Assembly (NCBI RefSeq): GCF_002159665.1
Contig: NZ_NFJC01000002.1
Span: forward strand, 91,559 to 155,558
Reading direction: 5' to 3'
DNA: 64,000 bases
From: Desulfovibrio sp. An276
GTDB lineage: Bacteria; Desulfobacterota; Desulfovibrionia; Desulfovibrionales; Desulfovibrionaceae
Under the pieces are notes generated by a model that saw only the letters and a list, made by a program, of their open reading frames with translations, did not search any database and had not been told where the DNA came from. The translations under genes were made by a program, and so were the position numbers. Below, piece by piece: positions 15,924 to 24,711 of this stretch (its first letter is position 1; each line of letters opens with the position of its first letter).

Positions 15924-16391
15924 ATGGATAAGCCACGCAGTAGCCCCATTATCAAAATCTTCCTGTGTGGTTTGATCGGAGGTGTCGTGCTGCTTGGTAT
16001 CGCGGCCTATGCGATGACTGTCAGCGATTCACGTCCGTTTTGTACCACATGTCACCTCATGACCGAGGCCGGGGTGACGCACAAGATGTCCACGCATGCG
16101 GATCTTTCCTGCAACGATTGCCATGCACCGCACAATCTGCTTGCCAAGCTCCCCTTCAAGGCCAAGGAAGCGGTACGCGACTTTGTCTACAATGTGCAGG
16201 GTGCCGACCTTCCCCTTGGTCCCAACAGCGTGACCAGGGAAGTTGTCAATGCCAACTGCATTGCCTGCCATTCCCAGACGAATGTCAACGTGGCCAGCAT
16301 GAACGTGAAGCCCTACTGTGTCGACTGCCACCGCAACGTGGCCCATATGAGACACAAGCCAATCAGCACAAGGACGGTAGCCTATGACTAG
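15924..16391 (+). CDS. nrfH: Cytochrome c nitrite reductase small subunit NrfH
   Basis: NrfH is the membrane quinol dehydrogenase that feeds electrons to NrfA. The 155-aa protein has one N-terminal membrane helix (IIKIFLCGLIGGVVLLGIAA) and four heme-binding motifs: CTTCH, CNDCH, CIACH and CVDCH. This is the normal tetraheme NapC/NirT layout and length. The start is the ATG at 15924 with GGGAGGG upstream. The 3' end overlaps nrfA by eight bases (16384-16391), indicating translational coupling. The pair allows nitrite reduction to ammonium with menaquinol. Confidence 0.95.
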   Translation: MDKPRSSPIIKIFLCGLIGGVVLLGIAAYAMTVSDSRPFCTTCHLMTEAGVTHKMSTHADLSCNDCHAPHNLLAKLPFKAKEAVRDFVYNVQGADLPLGPNSVTREVVNANCIACHSQTNVNVASMNVKPYCVDCHRNVAHMRHKPISTRTVAYD

Positions 16392-17958
16392 CAAGATTTG
16401 TAGAGGGACCGTGTTGCTGGGTCTCGGACTCAGTCTGGTCCTCGCCGGTGGTTGCAACGATGTGAGCACGGACCTGAAGGCCCCTACCTATAACACGTCC
16501 ATCAAGCAGGATTCCACCAGAATTTCGGATTTCCAGAAAGACTTTCCGCTGCAGTACGCCTCGTACATGAAGAACAACGAGAGCCAGGTGATGACCGAAT
16601 ACAAGGGCTCCGTCAACTTCCGCAAGAACGACGACGTGAATCCCCTGCCCAAGGGCTGGAAACACGCACAGCCCTATCTGAAGAATCTGTGGCTCGGCTA
16701 CCCCTTCATGTACGAGTACAACGAGGCTCGCGGGCACACCTACGCCATCAAGGACTTCCTTGAAATCGACCGTATCAACCGCTACGCCGAAAAGGGCGGC
16801 CTGCCCGCCACCTGCTGGAACTGCAAGACTCCGAAGATGATGAACTGGGTTGCCGAATACGGCGACAAGTTCTGGTCCAAGGACGTCAACATCTTCCGCA
16901 CCAGGGAAGCCATCGACGAGAAGGACGAGACCATCGGTTGCGCAAACTGCCATGATCCCAAGACCATGGAACTGCGCCCCTACTCCGAGCCCCTGAAGGA
17001 TTGGCTGAAGCGCTCCGGCAAGGACTGGGACAAGCTCACAAGGAACGAGAAGCGTACCCTGGTCTGTGCCCAGTGCCACGTGGAATACTACTTCACCCAC
17101 AAGGACAATGGCCCTGCCGCAAGGCCCGTTTTCCCCTGGGACAACGGCTTTGGTCCTGAAGAAATCTACCAGTACTACAAGGGGCATGGCGCAAAGGATG
17201 CCAATGGCAAGGAAACCCCCTTCTATGACTGGATCCATGCCGCTTCCGGCATCAAGATGATCAAGATGCAGCATCCCGAGTACGAGACCTTTGTCGACGG
17301 CCCCCATGGCGCTGCCGGTGTCTCCTGCGCGGACTGCCATATGCCCTACCAGCGCGTGGACGGCAAGAAGGTGTCCAGCCACTGGATGACCTCTCCTCTG
17401 AAGGATCCCGAACTGCGCGCCTGCCGTCAGTGTCATGCAGACAAGACCGCAGATTTCCTGCGTGAACGCGTACTCTACATCCAGAAGAGAAGCTTTGCCC
17501 AGCTTCTGAAGGCTCAGGAAGCTTCCGTGCGCGCCCACGAGGCAGTGCGTCTTGCCAACGAATATATTGCCAACAACCCCACAGCCCTCAACGCCAAGCA
17601 TGCAGAGCTCATGGAACAGGCTCGCGATCTGGTGCGCAAGGGCCAGATCTTCTGGGACTACGTGTCCGCGGAAAACAGCGTTGGCTTCCACAACCCCACC
17701 AAGACCCTGGACACCCTGATGTCCTCTGCCGAATTCAGCATGCAGGCTGTGGCCCTGGCCGAACAGGCCACCAACTACGCCATCAGCCCTGCCCTGGCCG
17801 GCGACATCAAGACAATCGTTCCGCCCATCCTGGAACACAGCAGAAAGCTGCAGCAGGATCCTGCTCACCTGCAGACCAACCCCTGGCTGAAGCTCCTCCC
17901 TGTGTTGCCTCCTGCGGAACAGGTGTGGAAGGATCAGGAAAAGGTGGCGGCCAAGTAA
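16384..17958 (+). CDS. nrfA: Cytochrome c nitrite reductase catalytic subunit NrfA
   Basis: NrfA reduces nitrite to ammonium with six electrons in the periplasm. The 524-aa protein carries the lysine-coordinated active-site heme CWNCK (residues 144-148) and four further CxxCH hemes (CANCH near 186, CAQCH near 228, CADCH and CRQCH). The calcium and active-site region around YYFTHKDNG and HAASGIKMIKMQHPEYE is conserved. The N-terminus ends in LAGGC, a lipobox-like sequence, so a lipid anchor is possible besides the NrfH complex. Length is normal for the Desulfovibrio type. A terminator follows at 18005. A long antisense frame over this gene is a shadow. Confidence 0.96.
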   Translation: MTSKICRGTVLLGLGLSLVLAGGCNDVSTDLKAPTYNTSIKQDSTRISDFQKDFPLQYASYMKNNESQVMTEYKGSVNFRKNDDVNPLPKGWKHAQPYLKNLWLGYPFMYEYNEARGHTYAIKDFLEIDRINRYAEKGGLPATCWNCKTPKMMNWVAEYGDKFWSKDVNIFRTREAIDEKDETIGCANCHDPKTMELRPYSEPLKDWLKRSGKDWDKLTRNEKRTLVCAQCHVEYYFTHKDNGPAARPVFPWDNGFGPEEIYQYYKGHGAKDANGKETPFYDWIHAASGIKMIKMQHPEYETFVDGPHGAAGVSCADCHMPYQRVDGKKVSSHWMTSPLKDPELRACRQCHADKTADFLRERVLYIQKRSFAQLLKAQEASVRAHEAVRLANEYIANNPTALNAKHAELMEQARDLVRKGQIFWDYVSAENSVGFHNPTKTLDTLMSSAEFSMQAVALAEQATNYAISPALAGDIKTIVPPILEHSRKLQQDPAHLQTNPWLKLLPVLPPAEQVWKDQEKVAAK

Positions 17959-18004
17959 CCATTGGCCTGACTGAGACAAGGGCGTAAAGCCCAGACACTT
18001 TTTG

Positions 18005-18047
18005 AAGGATGTGTCCGTTGCCGAAAAGCGCGGGCGCATCCTTTTTT
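18005..18047 (+). terminator. Rho-independent terminator after nrfA
   Basis: AAGGATGTGTCC pairs with GGGCGCATCCTT (G-U pairs allowed) and runs into TTTTTT. The rest of the 17959-18302 gap holds no gene. Confidence 0.85.
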
Positions 18048-18302
18048 CATATCCCCTTGTTTTCCATGCAGAAAAACAGGGTTGTCGAAAGCGCACAATT
18101 TTGCTTGCGAGGACAGGCAAAAGCATGCAATATGAACCTGTCAGGGGCTCATGAGTCCCTGCAAAAAGTTCTGACTGGTGCCACAAGGCGCAGCGATTCT
18201 GCTGGATTGTACAGGCACAACCAATGTCGACCACTCCGTCACAGTTGGACAAAGCCTTGAAAAGTGCGTAACTTTTCATGAGAAAAGGAAAACGAGGTTT
18301 CT

Positions 18303-19330
18303 ATGAGCTCATCTGCGGCATCCACAACTCACCCAAGGGATATTCACGACAGGATGGCCAAGAACTATTTTGGCGTCCCGCAGAACATGGCCAATTTGCT
18401 GGAGCAAACTCTGCCTGCCAGGGTATGCAAGAGACTGGATTTGAGTAGTCTCGAACCAACCGGGGAAACCTTCATAACCGGGGAATATGAAAAGTACATT
18501 GCCGATCTTGTGTTCACCTGCAGAACGAAAAGCGGCGAACAGGGTCTGTGTATGTTCTTTTTGAGCATAAGTCGCAGCCTGAGCCTACAATTTCAATCCA
18601 GTTGCTGAATTATATGCTTGGTCTTTGGAATAGAACAATAAAAAACAAAACATTTGAAAAAACTGGAGTAATTCCTTTCGTTATCCCTGTTGTTTTCTAT
18701 CATGGAAAACAAGCATGGGATGGCAAGCTGTTGAGAGAATTATTCTGTAATGATTCTATACTGAGAGAAATCAGCCCTAACTTTCCAATATTTCTCTGTA
18801 GTCTCAATGATATACCATGGAAAAAATTAAAAAGAAAACCTGTAGAAAATGCAATGATTATGCTTTTGAAATGTCATTTACAGAAAAATTCTGCAGATAA
18901 AATTTTAGAAGTATTAATCATATGTACAAGTAAATTATGGAGTAAAAAGGAAAATGAAAAAATAGGTGATGATTGGAATGATTTCATATCATATACAGAG
19001 AAAGCACATTCTGAAATCGCATCACAAGCAAAATACAATATTAAGGAGTATGTTATGAATTCAAATTTTGATGCAGAGCGTATGGAAGTCTTAAAATCAT
19101 GGTTCCCATTTCTCTACGAAGATGGATTGACTGAAGGCAAGACAGAAGCTAGAGCCCAAACACAGCAGGGTATTATTCAACTTCTTCAGGCAAGATTTGG
19201 TGAACTTCCTCAGGATATAGAGTCGAATCTAAAAAAAATGGAGGACGACAGCAGGCTCTCCAAGCTGATTGTAGTTGCAGGTATGGCGACATCTCTTGAG
19301 GATGTCGCAAAGGCAATCAAGCAGAACTAA
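18303..19330 (+). pseudogene. Rpn family recombination-promoting nuclease, frameshifted
   Basis: The gene resembles Rpn/transposase_31 (PD-(D/E)XK) proteins that move or recombine DNA. The first frame gives HDRMAKNYFGVPQNMANLL and IADLVFTCRTKSGEQG, the catalytic entry region. It then stops at 18608, while the next frame supplies VYVLFEHKSQPEPTISIQL and the rest, ending EDVAKAIKQN. One indel at about 18545-18555 explains the break, inside the nuclease motif, so activity is doubtful. Base composition changes at the same place: GC-rich to about 18590, then strongly AT-rich. This suggests transfer or a recombined gene. An in-frame restart at 18548 would lack the N-terminal catalytic part. Confidence 0.85.
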
Positions 19331-19361
19331 TATTTGGGGCAATCCCTGGGAGGCGTAATCC

Positions 19362-19895
19362 ATGCACTATACGGGTGTCTACCAATCCCCTCTGGGAGAG
19401 ATGTATCTTGCCAGCGATGACATGGGCCTTTGCGGCGTGTGGTTCCAGGGGCAAAAATACTTTGCCTCAGGAATGGACATGGAGCGCCAAGAGAAGGAAA
19501 CAGAGCACATAGCCTGTGCAAGGCGATGGCTGGACGCCTACTTTGCGGGGCAGGAACCGGACTTTTTGCCCACATTTCACCTCACAGGGACTGTCTTTCA
19601 GATGGCCGTCTGGGCGGAGCTTCTGAAAATCCCCTATGGGCAGACTACGACCTATGGGGCCATAGCCAGGGAAATAGCCCAAAAAAGAGGGATACCCCGC
19701 ATGTCCGCCCAGGCTGTGGGTGGGGCTGTGGGCCACAACCCTGTGTCCGTCATCATCCCCTGTCACAGGGTGGTGGGAACAAACGGCAGCCTGACAGGCT
19801 ACGCTGGCGGCATCGAGCTCAAAGTCAAACTGCTCACCCTGGAAGGGTGCGATACAACAAGGTTTTTTGTGCCACGCAAGGGAACGGCACTGTAG
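19362..19895 (+). CDS. ogt: Methylated-DNA-[protein]-cysteine S-methyltransferase
   Basis: The 177-aa protein removes O6-alkyl groups from guanine by transfer to its own cysteine. The active-site motif IPCHRVVG is present, preceded by the helix-turn-helix with YGQTTTYGAIAREI and the GGAVGHNPVSV arginine-finger region, here with AVGGAVG. The short N-terminal domain (YQSPLGEMYLASDDMGL) is normal for Ogt. The start is the ATG at 19362 with GGGAGG upstream. The gene is followed after 11 bp by tag, giving a two-enzyme alkylation-repair operon. Confidence 0.95.
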   Translation: MHYTGVYQSPLGEMYLASDDMGLCGVWFQGQKYFASGMDMERQEKETEHIACARRWLDAYFAGQEPDFLPTFHLTGTVFQMAVWAELLKIPYGQTTTYGAIAREIAQKRGIPRMSAQAVGGAVGHNPVSVIIPCHRVVGTNGSLTGYAGGIELKVKLLTLEGCDTTRFFVPRKGTAL

Positions 19896-19906
19896 GAGAA
19901 TGCAAC

Positions 19907-20491
19907 ATGGAGTGGCCTGACGGAAGAAAGCGCTGCAAATGGGCAAACCCCAAGAATCCGGCCTACATTCGCTATCACGACGAGGAATGGGGCAAGCCTG
20001 TGCACGACGATGCCATACTCTTCGAGATGCTGGTGCTGGAAACCTTTCAGGCCGGCCTTTCCTGGGAATGCGTCCTCAACAAGAGAGAGGCCTTCAGACA
20101 GGCCTTTGACGGCTTCGACTTGGACGCTGTCTGCGCCTTTGGAGAGGAAAAGATAGCCTCCCTCATGGAGAACGGGGACATCATCCGCAACAGCCGCAAA
20201 ATACGGGCAGCCGTGAACAACGCCAGGGTGTTTCGCGACATCAGGGGGCAGTGGGGCAGCTTTGCGGCCTATTTGTGGCATTTCACAAGGGGGGCCGTGA
20301 TCCACGAGACCGGGCAGACCCGCTCTCCCCTCTCGGACGAGGTCGCAAGGGACATGAAGGCTCGCGGCATGCAGTTTGTGGGCACTGTAACTGTCTACGC
20401 CTATTTGCAGTCCGTGGGCATCATCGATTCCCACGACAGGGACTGCTTTCTGGAGCATAGACAGGGGAACATTGTGTCCTTTTCGAGGTGA
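19907..20491 (+). CDS. tag: DNA-3-methyladenine glycosylase I
   Basis: The 194-aa enzyme removes 3-methyladenine from DNA. The family start RCKWANPKNPAYIRYHDEEWG contains the Zn-binding Cys and the base-binding Trp/Tyr, followed by LVLETFQAGLSWECVLNKREAF and, at the C-terminus, YLQSVGIIDSHDRDCF with the remaining zinc ligands (H, C). The start is the ATG at 19907 with TAGGAG upstream; a longer frame overlaps ogt in another phase. It follows ogt by 11 bp and overlaps the next gene by four bases. Confidence 0.95.
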   Translation: MEWPDGRKRCKWANPKNPAYIRYHDEEWGKPVHDDAILFEMLVLETFQAGLSWECVLNKREAFRQAFDGFDLDAVCAFGEEKIASLMENGDIIRNSRKIRAAVNNARVFRDIRGQWGSFAAYLWHFTRGAVIHETGQTRSPLSDEVARDMKARGMQFVGTVTVYAYLQSVGIIDSHDRDCFLEHRQGNIVSFSR

Positions 20492-20799
20492 AGCCTACTG
20501 CAGTACCTGACCTTGCTGCCATGCTCAAGCCCCTGCTTGCTGGCTACGAGGGCTTTGTCCGCGCAGAGAGCTTCGCAAGCCTTTCCGAGGACGGCAAGAT
20601 CCTTTCCATGAACGTCTGGACAGACAAGACTGCAGTGGAGCGCTGGCGCAACGATGTGCAGCACCGTCTCTGCCAGAAGGAAGGCAGGGAAAGTCTGTTC
20701 GCATCCTACAGGATTACGGTTTGCTCGACGCTCAGGGAATATACTGCGTGCGAGAGGGAACAGGCGCCGGCAGACTCGAAGTCCGTTTGCGAACGGTAG
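20488..20799 (+). CDS. Antibiotic-biosynthesis monooxygenase (ABM)-like protein, start missing
   Basis: The 103-codon frame from the GTG at 20488 matches the ABM/YgiN-type fold: LAAMLKPLLAGYEGFVRAESF, ILSMNVWTDKTAVERWRNDVQHR, GRESLFASYRI and a tail EQAPADSKSV. Relatives begin with an extra beta strand of the form IAVIFEV. That strand (VLFEVKP) is encoded in frame just upstream, inside the end of tag, but no ATG, GTG or TTG lies between it and the preceding stop at 20458. The visible GTG overlaps the tag stop and gives a slightly short protein. The gene may be translated by re-initiation, or be a start-lost copy. Substrate unknown. Confidence 0.6.
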   Translation: MKPTAVPDLAAMLKPLLAGYEGFVRAESFASLSEDGKILSMNVWTDKTAVERWRNDVQHRLCQKEGRESLFASYRITVCSTLREYTACEREQAPADSKSVCER

Positions 20800-20858
20800 C
20801 CTTCTCCTCAGAGTTGCGTCTGTGGAACACGCAAGAAGAGGATATCGCGGAGGAAACC

Positions 20859-21125
20859 ATGGACAGTTGTGAACTCGATGCGATCAGACAAGAAATCAGG
20901 GAGGAATTTCAGTCCGAACTCGCCCGCAGGGACAGGCAGATTGAGGCCTTGCGTGAGGAACTCAAGCGTAGGGTGGATGTATACAGTGTGAGCCACGAGC
21001 TGAAAATGGTACGTACCCAAATCCGTTTCGAAATCGTGCAGCACGAAGGCAGAACCGTTGAGGCATGGGGCAAGGCTTTCATTATTGGAGGTCTGTTGAT
21101 CACGTTTGGCACCATTGTCCTCTAA
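20859..21125 (+). CDS. Coiled-coil protein with C-terminal membrane helix
   Basis: The 88-aa protein is mostly charged helix (REEFQSELARRDRQIEALRE ELKRR pattern, residues 10-40), then a short second helix, and a single C-terminal hydrophobic segment (AFIIGGLLITFGTIVL). It has the same overall plan as DUF1640-type proteins, and as the broken gene at 7029. The start is the ATG at 20859 with GGAGGAAACC upstream. It follows the ABM-like gene on the same strand by 59 bp. Function unknown. Confidence 0.6.
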   Translation: MDSCELDAIRQEIREEFQSELARRDRQIEALREELKRRVDVYSVSHELKMVRTQIRFEIVQHEGRTVEAWGKAFIIGGLLITFGTIVL

Positions 21126-21184
21126 GAACAAGGCGTTGCATCAACCATCACCTGGAAAAGTCGGCCTGCCTTGAGGAGGGACTC

Positions 21185-21271
21185 TTGCTCAACACAATCC
21201 TTTTCTATGGCGGCTGGGTTGTGATCCTTGCTGTCGGGGGCTACCTTGCCTTTGGCTCGGAGAGCCCCTGA
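21185..21271 (+). CDS. Possible 28-aa single-helix membrane peptide
   Basis: A TTG at 21185 follows GAGGAGGGAC and opens a 28-codon frame: a hydrophobic helix (TILFYGGWVVILAVGGYLAF) and a short GSESP tail. The strong ribosome site, clean membrane pattern and position after another membrane-tailed gene support it; the TTG start and size weaken it. Confidence 0.35.
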   Translation: MLNTILFYGGWVVILAVGGYLAFGSESP

Positions 21272-21337
21272 CTTTTTCTGGTTGTCCATCCCATCTTTTT
21301 TCCATCTTTGTCCATTCCCCCAGGGAGTACACACACC

Positions 21338-22048
21338 ATGCACTGCATAGTCATTCGCCACGTAGCCTTTGAGGATCTGGGCGTCTTTTGCGACGTCTTT
21401 AGCGAGGAAGGCATCACCTACGAGTATTGGGACTGCGAAAGTCCCCGCGACGAGGCTACCTTCCTTGGCGCGGATCTTGCCATTGTCCTTGGCGGTCCCA
21501 TAGGCGTGGGGGATGAGGATCGCTATCCCCTTGTGCAGGAGGAAACAGCCCTTGTGAAAAAACGCCTTGAGGCGGGCCTTCCCCTGCTCGGCATCTGTCT
21601 TGGTGCCCAGTACATGGCACATGCCCGAGGCGCGCGGGTCTACCCGGGGCCCAAAAAGGAAATTGGCTGGGGTACAGTGAGCCTGTGCCACAAGGGAGGC
21701 CTTCTTGCTCCCCTCGAATCGGCACCAGTCTTGCACTGGCACGGGGACACCTTTGATTTGCCCGAAGGCGCCACTCTTCTTGCCTCGTCCGAGATTACGC
21801 CCAACCAGGCCTTTTCCCTTGCTAAAGGGCAGCTCGCCCTGCAGTTTCACGTGGAAGCGGATGCAAGCAAAATGGAGTCCTGGCTTGTGGGACACTGCTG
21901 CGAGCTGGCTTATGCTGGCATCGACCCTTGTGCCTTGCGCGAAGACGCTCAAAGGCTGGGAGGGAGAGCGGCAAGGGCTGGCCGCGAGGTGTGCAGACTG
22001 TGGCTTCAGGAAAGCCGCAAGGCCCTTGCCTCATTGGGAAAACAATAG
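21338..22048 (+). CDS. Class I glutamine amidotransferase (GMP synthase-like)
   Basis: The 236-aa stand-alone glutaminase-fold protein has the nucleophile motif GICLGAQYMA, the oxyanion strand VLGGPIGVGDED, HWHGDTFDLPEGATLLASS, and the catalytic His/Glu pair in LALQFHVEAD. It resembles YfeJ-type amidotransferases, which act on small molecules or in detoxification; no partner synthase is encoded nearby. The start is the ATG at 21338 with AGGGAG upstream; an in-frame ATG ten codons earlier is less likely. A bidirectional terminator follows. Confidence 0.85.
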   Translation: MHCIVIRHVAFEDLGVFCDVFSEEGITYEYWDCESPRDEATFLGADLAIVLGGPIGVGDEDRYPLVQEETALVKKRLEAGLPLLGICLGAQYMAHARGARVYPGPKKEIGWGTVSLCHKGGLLAPLESAPVLHWHGDTFDLPEGATLLASSEITPNQAFSLAKGQLALQFHVEADASKMESWLVGHCCELAYAGIDPCALREDAQRLGGRAARAGREVCRLWLQESRKALASLGKQ

Positions 22049-22134
22049 CTGGCACTTGTCCGGAAAAGGCCTCAGCCTGTCCTTGGCATGAGCCACAGAG
22101 GCACAATGTCGTATTTCGGCATGCCAGTAACAAG

Positions 22135-22163
22135 AAATCCCCCGTCCATTGGGCGGGGGATTT
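22135..22163. terminator. Bidirectional terminator
   Basis: AAATCCCCCG and CGGGGGATTT form a perfect 10-bp stem between convergent genes, with A/T tracts at both ends. Confidence 0.85.
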
Positions 22164-22189
22164 GTATTCACTGAGGGGTTGGAGACGGG

Positions 22190-24319
22190 CTATTCGTCCT
22201 TGCCGTTGTCGGATTTGAGCATCTGCGCCACGATGTGGTTGGCTATCTCATCGATGGAGGGCTCTGAGCTGTTTCCGCCCTCGGGCTGGGCGTTCGCGTC
22301 CGTTTCAGCCTTCACCTCCTCTTCAGCCTTCGCGTTCACGGATTCTGCGTCAAGCACTGCGCTGGCAAAAAGGGACTGCTCTGCGACTATAGGCGTGCTT
22401 TCCTGGGGTGCATCCTGGGGAACGTCCTGGGAGGCAGCGCCTTCTTCGAGCATATCTACCGGAGCTTCGGGCTGGGAGGGCTCTTTGGCAATGGCAGATG
22501 TTGTTTCGAATCCGGTTGCGACCTCCTCTGCGGGTATTTCTTCTGCGTTCTTTCTGCGTCTGCCCCTCCTGCCCGTGACAGGCTGGCCAGCGCGCTTTTC
22601 GAAATAGAGCATCTGCTGATAGGTCAGGCCCAGAAGCTTGCCGGCCCTGGCCTTGGAACCGTCGCACATGACAAGGGCCTTGTTGATAAATTCCATGCGC
22701 TTGTCGGCCAGCCACTGTTCGAGATTTGAGGGCAGGAAATCGTCCGCCTCTTCGCTTGCGGAAGAGACAGCCACAGGTGCTGGAGCCTCGGGCACGGATT
22801 CTTGCGCAGCCTCTTGTGCAATCTCTGCCTGAACCAGGGCTTCGGGCTCTTCCTCGACCTTCTGGACCAAGGCTGCGGGCGCGTTTTCCTCGACAACGGG
22901 AGCGGGAGCCACAGGGGCAACAAGAGTCGCTGGAGCAGCTGCCGGTTCGGGTGTGCAAACGGCAGGGGCCTGCGGGCGCACCATGGTGAGATGGCGCTCG
23001 ATATCTTGCCCTGTAATGACCTCGCTTTGCCTTGCAAGAGCCCGCACGCAGGAGAGCAGCAGAACCTGACGCAGTTCCTGCACATTGCCGGGCCAGGGGC
23101 AGGCCCTGAGCATGTCCATGGCATCGCGAGTGAGCTGCCAGGAGCGGGAAAGCTCATTGGCCTCGCGGCCAAGGGAGGCCAGAATCTCCTCGATGATGGC
23201 GGCAAAGCGCCCGCTGTCGGAGGCAATGATGTCGCGCAGGGAGAGCAGGCGCACAGGGCACATGGCAATGAGGGTGAAAAGATCCTGCCTGAAAAGGCCA
23301 GCGCTCACATCCAGGGCAAGCTCCCTTGCCGTGGAGGCGACAATGCGCACATTGTCCACGCGCCTTTTTGCACCGCCTGGGACCTCGTACTCGCGTTCTG
23401 TCAGGGTGCGCACAAGAACGGCCTGCCACTCTGCGGGCAAATGTTCAACGCCGTTCAGGTAGAGGGTGCCGCCGCGGGCCTTCTCGAAGGCTCCGGGGCA
23501 AGGGCCTTCCTCGCTCTGTCTGCCAAAGAGGGCAGCAGCAAAGTCCGCAAACGGGCCTGCCGCAAGGGTTGCACAGTGGACCTCTGCAAAGTTGTTCCTG
23601 TGCCCGGCACAGGCCTCGTGGATCTGCCTGGCAAAGAAGGATTTGCCAACGCCTGTCTCGCCCGTGACGAGGATGCTTATGGCGCGCACGGGCGCGTAGA
23701 TCTTGAGGATTTCCGAGGAGAGCGCTGCGTCGGCAAGGCAAACGTCCAGGGGAGCGGACCAGAGCTCTGCGGGCAGCCTGAAGGGCAGGCGAACCTCATG
23801 GCACTGTGTGCCGTCGGCAGCGGCATGGGCCGGGTCTACGGTGCGCCAGGCGTGACCACCGGCGTAGCGGACCTGGCTTGCGTAGAAAAGGGCCGCCTGC
23901 ATGGCAGGTGTCCCGGCCGTGAGATGGAAGCTGAAGGAAGCGGCCTCATCGGCACTCCAGTTCCTGGCAAGGAAGGCCTCGGTGGCTTGCCACACCTCTT
24001 CGTGGGAGAAGGGATCCGTGACGCCTGTCTCGACCACTGTGCAGGCTGCCTTTGTTCCGCGTTCCACAAAGGCGCGCAAAAGCCCCGCGTCCCTGGCAGT
24101 GTCCGCTGCAGCAAGAAGATAGATCTGCCTTGCGGAAAGCCAGTCTGTCAGGGTGCGCACAGGGCCGTTTGCGCCCTCCCCGTCCAGCACGGTGCAGGAG
24201 CGGATGTCCTCTTCCCTTGTGCCGTCAATGCCGTTTCTTGCGCAAAAGGCGCGGGCAATTCGTACGTCCTCTGCTCCCACCCAGGAAACAATGACATTGT
24301 CTTTGGATGTGTTCTCCAT
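22190..24319 (-). CDS. CARF-like domain / AAA+ / Fis-type HTH regulator without sigma-54 loop
   Basis: The 709-aa protein has four parts. Residues 1-185 form a Rossmann-type domain with FHLTAGTPAMQAALFYASQV (in pieces, TAGTPAMQ at 134-141), like the CARF domain of RtcR-type regulators. Residues 200-440 are an AAA+ domain with Walker A GETGVGKS (220-227), FRQDLF as arginine-finger region and WPGNVQELRQ. A Pro/Ala/Glu-rich linker (450-530) and a Fis-type HTH (EFINKALVMCDGSKARAGKLLGLT, in pieces, 555-585) follow, then a long acidic tail. The GAFTGA loop that contacts sigma-54 is replaced by CPGAFEKARGG, and Walker B reads LYLNGVE instead of LFLDE. It is therefore probably not a standard sigma-54 activator and may not hydrolyse ATP. 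Start: ATG at 24319 with GGGGGG upstream. Ligand unknown. Confidence 0.7.
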   Translation of the reverse strand: MENTSKDNVIVSWVGAEDVRIARAFCARNGIDGTREEDIRSCTVLDGEGANGPVRTLTDWLSARQIYLLAAADTARDAGLLRAFVERGTKAACTVVETGVTDPFSHEEVWQATEAFLARNWSADEAASFSFHLTAGTPAMQAALFYASQVRYAGGHAWRTVDPAHAAADGTQCHEVRLPFRLPAELWSAPLDVCLADAALSSEILKIYAPVRAISILVTGETGVGKSFFARQIHEACAGHRNNFAEVHCATLAAGPFADFAAALFGRQSEEGPCPGAFEKARGGTLYLNGVEHLPAEWQAVLVRTLTEREYEVPGGAKRRVDNVRIVASTARELALDVSAGLFRQDLFTLIAMCPVRLLSLRDIIASDSGRFAAIIEEILASLGREANELSRSWQLTRDAMDMLRACPWPGNVQELRQVLLLSCVRALARQSEVITGQDIERHLTMVRPQAPAVCTPEPAAAPATLVAPVAPAPVVEENAPAALVQKVEEEPEALVQAEIAQEAAQESVPEAPAPVAVSSASEEADDFLPSNLEQWLADKRMEFINKALVMCDGSKARAGKLLGLTYQQMLYFEKRAGQPVTGRRGRRRKNAEEIPAEEVATGFETTSAIAKEPSQPEAPVDMLEEGAASQDVPQDAPQESTPIVAEQSLFASAVLDAESVNAKAEEEVKAETDANAQPEGGNSSEPSIDEIANHIVAQMLKSDNGKDE

Positions 24320-24711
24320 GATACCCCCCAACTCCATATGCTGCGACATGTCCTGCCAGCCGCTAGTGTTTTCCCTGTGTGTCTTCACTGCGTCCAGGCT
24401 CCCCGCAAGGGACGCGGGACGCAACGGTCTGAAAATATGTGTCAGAATAGAGGACAAAGGCTCCAATAACAAGTGCCCGGTTTGCCTGTCCCATGGCAAT
24501 TGCAAAAGCCGTAGAAGCAGGGGTACGCTTCGGGGTTGCTTCGGCAGGTACTTTGCTGGCATTGACAGGGCCTGCGGCTGGCGACTACTTTCTGTCCGTC
24601 AGGAATGCCTCTGACGTGAAGCCGTTTTTTCGGGAACACCCTCGGGAAAATGGCCTTTTTTGTGCACGAACCTTCTGTTTGTGGGCCATAGGCCCTCTGG
24701 AGATTTTGGAT
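24320..24711 (+). other. Divergent intergenic region
   Basis: The 392 bp between the CARF-like gene and the esterase hold no supported gene. An open frame upstream of the esterase Met (from 24493) has no ribosome site and lacks family similarity. No clear operator was found. Confidence 0.45.

Noticed and set aside
16363..18279. 638-aa open frame on the minus strand across nrfHA
   Set aside because: It is antisense to NrfA and NrfH, which have all heme motifs. It has no ribosome site and no recognisable family, and long antisense frames are common in GC-rich genes.
22802..24469. 555-aa open frame on the plus strand across the CARF-like gene
   Set aside because: Shadow of the minus-strand gene; no start signal and no domain.
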